Assembly (NCBI GenBank): GCA_012295275.1
Contig: CM022675.1
Coordinates: 13,164,017-13,174,016 of the forward strand
Source: Chrysomallon squamiferum
Taxonomy: Eukaryota > Mollusca > Gastropoda > Neomphalida > Peltospiridae
Reading direction: 5' to 3'
Length of the DNA: 10,000 nucleotides
The position numbers were made by a program, and so were the translations under genes. Below are positions 8,247 through 10,000 of the stretch, in pieces. Position 1 is the first letter of the stretch. Every line of letters begins with the position of its first letter. The notes beneath the pieces were generated by a model that searched no databases, was not told where the DNA came from, and saw only the letters and a program-made list of their open reading frames with translations.

Positions 8247-8372
8247 ATGTTAACGAATGTTTGACAAGCTACAACAGATGTGAACAGCAATTTCAAAATT
8301 TAGATGGAAGTTACAAATGCTACTGCTCTTCTGGTTATGTCATAAGTCCAAATGACCCAAATAAGTGTGATG
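8247..8372 (+). CDS. Internal exon encoding one calcium-binding EGF-like domain (partial gene)
   Basis: A 126-nt exon flanked by an acceptor (ATTCATTTCAG, AG at 8245-8246) and a donor (GATG|GTATTT, GT at 8373-8374). It is phase 1 at both ends, the usual arrangement for EGF modules, so it can be inserted or skipped without a frameshift. The first codon (Asp) is split and is read here with G from the preceding exon. The product is about 42 residues: DVNEC at the N-terminus (calcium ligands and Cys1), NRC (Cys2), NLDGSYKCYC (Asn hydroxylation/calcium site, Cys4, Cys5), SSGY, and a final NKC (Cys6). The Cys3 position is Phe (TTT, 8291-8293), leaving five cysteines. Such domains occur in secreted or membrane proteins such as fibrillins, fibulins, Notch-like and matrix proteins; the parent protein cannot be named. 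No companion exon is visible in the window. Reading upstream of 8247 enters a TA repeat, so that part is intron. Confidence 0.85.
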
Positions 8373-8769
8373 GTATTTAAATTAATACACAATCCATTAT
8401 CATATAATATATTTCTAGGCAAGAACGTTCTTTCATAGCTTTGTGTTTGTGCAGTGTTTTCCAAGAAATTACAACCTATATATTATATGTAACGACTTTT
8501 TTGTTTTTTTGTTGACTTAGTCATTATTTAACAATTGTTCTGTTCACTAATCCATTCCTAATTTAACTGTAACCAAATCTTCTGATACAGATCTAATTTA
8601 ACTGTAGCCAAGTTGTCAGATACAGAGAAATATTTGATTATAATACAACGCCTCTTTTGTGTGACAAAAGCAATAATAAGGTATTGTGTAGCAAGTACAG
8701 CAGGTACTGAGAAAAACAGAAGTTAATTGAAAAACTAAATGTCAACAGTCGCACGGTCATTGCCTTCCA
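8373..8769. other. Putative intron downstream of the EGF exon
   Basis: AT-rich, starting with GTATTT. Apart from the 35-bp tandem duplication, nothing coding is visible. Confidence 0.5.
8558..8627. repeat. 35-bp tandem duplication (two units)
   Basis: Unit 1 at 8558-8592 and unit 2 at 8593-8627 share 29 of 35 positions. Both begin CTAATTTAACTGTA and end with GATACAGA or a near match. Confidence 0.85.
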
Positions 8770-8866
8770 ATATATATATGTGTGTGTGTATGTGCATGTG
8801 TGCGTGTGCGTGTGTGTGTGTATGTGTGTGCATGTGTGTGTGCATGTGTTTGCGTGTGCGTGTGTG
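8770..8866. repeat. (TA)5 and interrupted (TG)n tract
   Basis: TATATATATG, then TG repeats with TA, CA and CG steps to 8866. Nearly unbroken purine-pyrimidine alternation. Confidence 0.93.
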
Positions 8867-9545
<679 letters not shown>

Positions 9546-9716
9546 TTTTTTTTTTTTTTTTTTTCTTGTTTCTTTTTCGTCTGTTTCCTACTTTCACACT
9601 TGTGTTTCTGCCTGGTTGCTGCTTTGTCTGTATCTCTGTCTTTCCGTCTGTTTTCTGGTTATCTGTGTGTCTGTACGTCTGAATAACTACAGTTCTCTAC
9701 CTCGTTTTACGTTTCT
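9546..9716. repeat. T run and imperfect (TCTG)n tract
   Basis: T run at 9546-9564, then degenerate TCTG-type repeats (about 9604-9681). Confidence 0.8.
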
Positions 9717-9817
9717 GTCTTCGTGTAGGCGTACTTAGTCTTTTTCTACTCGTACACACCTCACATGTGCACAAGTAGGCACGCACGTACACACATCCAT
9801 ACACACAGACAGTTTGA

Positions 9818-10000
9818 GAAAGAAAGCGATAGACAGAGAGAAAGAGAAAGAGAAAGGAAGAGAGAAAGACAGCGAGAAAATGAAAAAAGAGCAATAAAAA
9901 GAAAGAAAGATAGGAAAAATAAACAAAGAAAGTTAGAAAGAAAGTAAAAAAGAGAGAGAGATAAATACAGAGAAAGAAAGAAAAAGAGAAAGAGAGTGAG
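9818..10000. repeat. Purine-rich (GAAA/GAGA)n imperfect tract, runs off the window
   Basis: Almost entirely purine on the plus strand: AGAGAAAG-type units with scattered T and C. Continues past the right edge. Confidence 0.88.

Overview
This is animal nuclear DNA and mostly non-coding. It is AT-rich and loaded with microsatellites: six (GA)n/(CT)n arrays of about 70 to 160 bp, a ~600-bp imperfect (AGT)n block, and tracts of ATCT, TGTC, AAAAT, ATT, CA/TG, TA and poly(A/T). There is no bacterial-style gene packing. The one secure coding feature is a short phase 1-1 exon for a calcium-binding EGF domain, a metazoan extracellular module. The GA density and three copies of a short TTATCTCCCTT-type motif, which I recall as common in mollusc genomes, make a mollusc (gastropod or bivalve) the best guess. 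That assignment is inference.

Layout. 1-1260: a GA array at the left edge, A-rich and AAAT tracts, and unremarkable AT-rich sequence. 1261-2460: two candidate minus-strand terminal exons (about 1432-1482 and 2248-2441), with a (GA)47 array and its 80-bp dispersed flank between them. 2601-2856: a TCTA/TGTC tetranucleotide block. 3241-3630: a CpG-rich island with a donor-like site at its right end. 3750-4353: the AGT block. 4490-4745: non-repetitive, moderately GC-rich sequence. 4764-4875: a long T tract. 5091-5182: GA array, then CRE-like and YY1-like sites. 5488-6170: TGTC, AAAAT and ATT repeats. 6301-6372: GA array, then a CpG-rich stretch with paired E-boxes and a CCAAT box (6481-6730). 6998-7056: CA and TA repeats. 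7777-8013: second copy of the dispersed flank plus the longest GA array. 8247-8372: the EGF exon. 8558-8627: a 35-bp tandem duplication. 8770-8866: TA/TG tract. 9057-9154: CT array. 9818-10000: purine-rich sequence running off the window.

How the genes relate. The EGF exon belongs to a plus-strand gene whose other exons are not visible here. The two candidate terminal exons lie on the minus strand, so if real they belong to one or two other genes, or are alternative 3' ends of one gene. The CpG-rich stretches are the most likely promoter or first-exon areas, but nothing in the sequence links them to a particular gene.

Most notable points: the EGF exon has Phe where the third conserved cysteine should be; a ~79-bp sequence occurs twice, 5.9 kb apart, each time directly abutting a (GA)n array; and a short minus-strand reading frame ends in protein-like codons followed by poly(A) signals.
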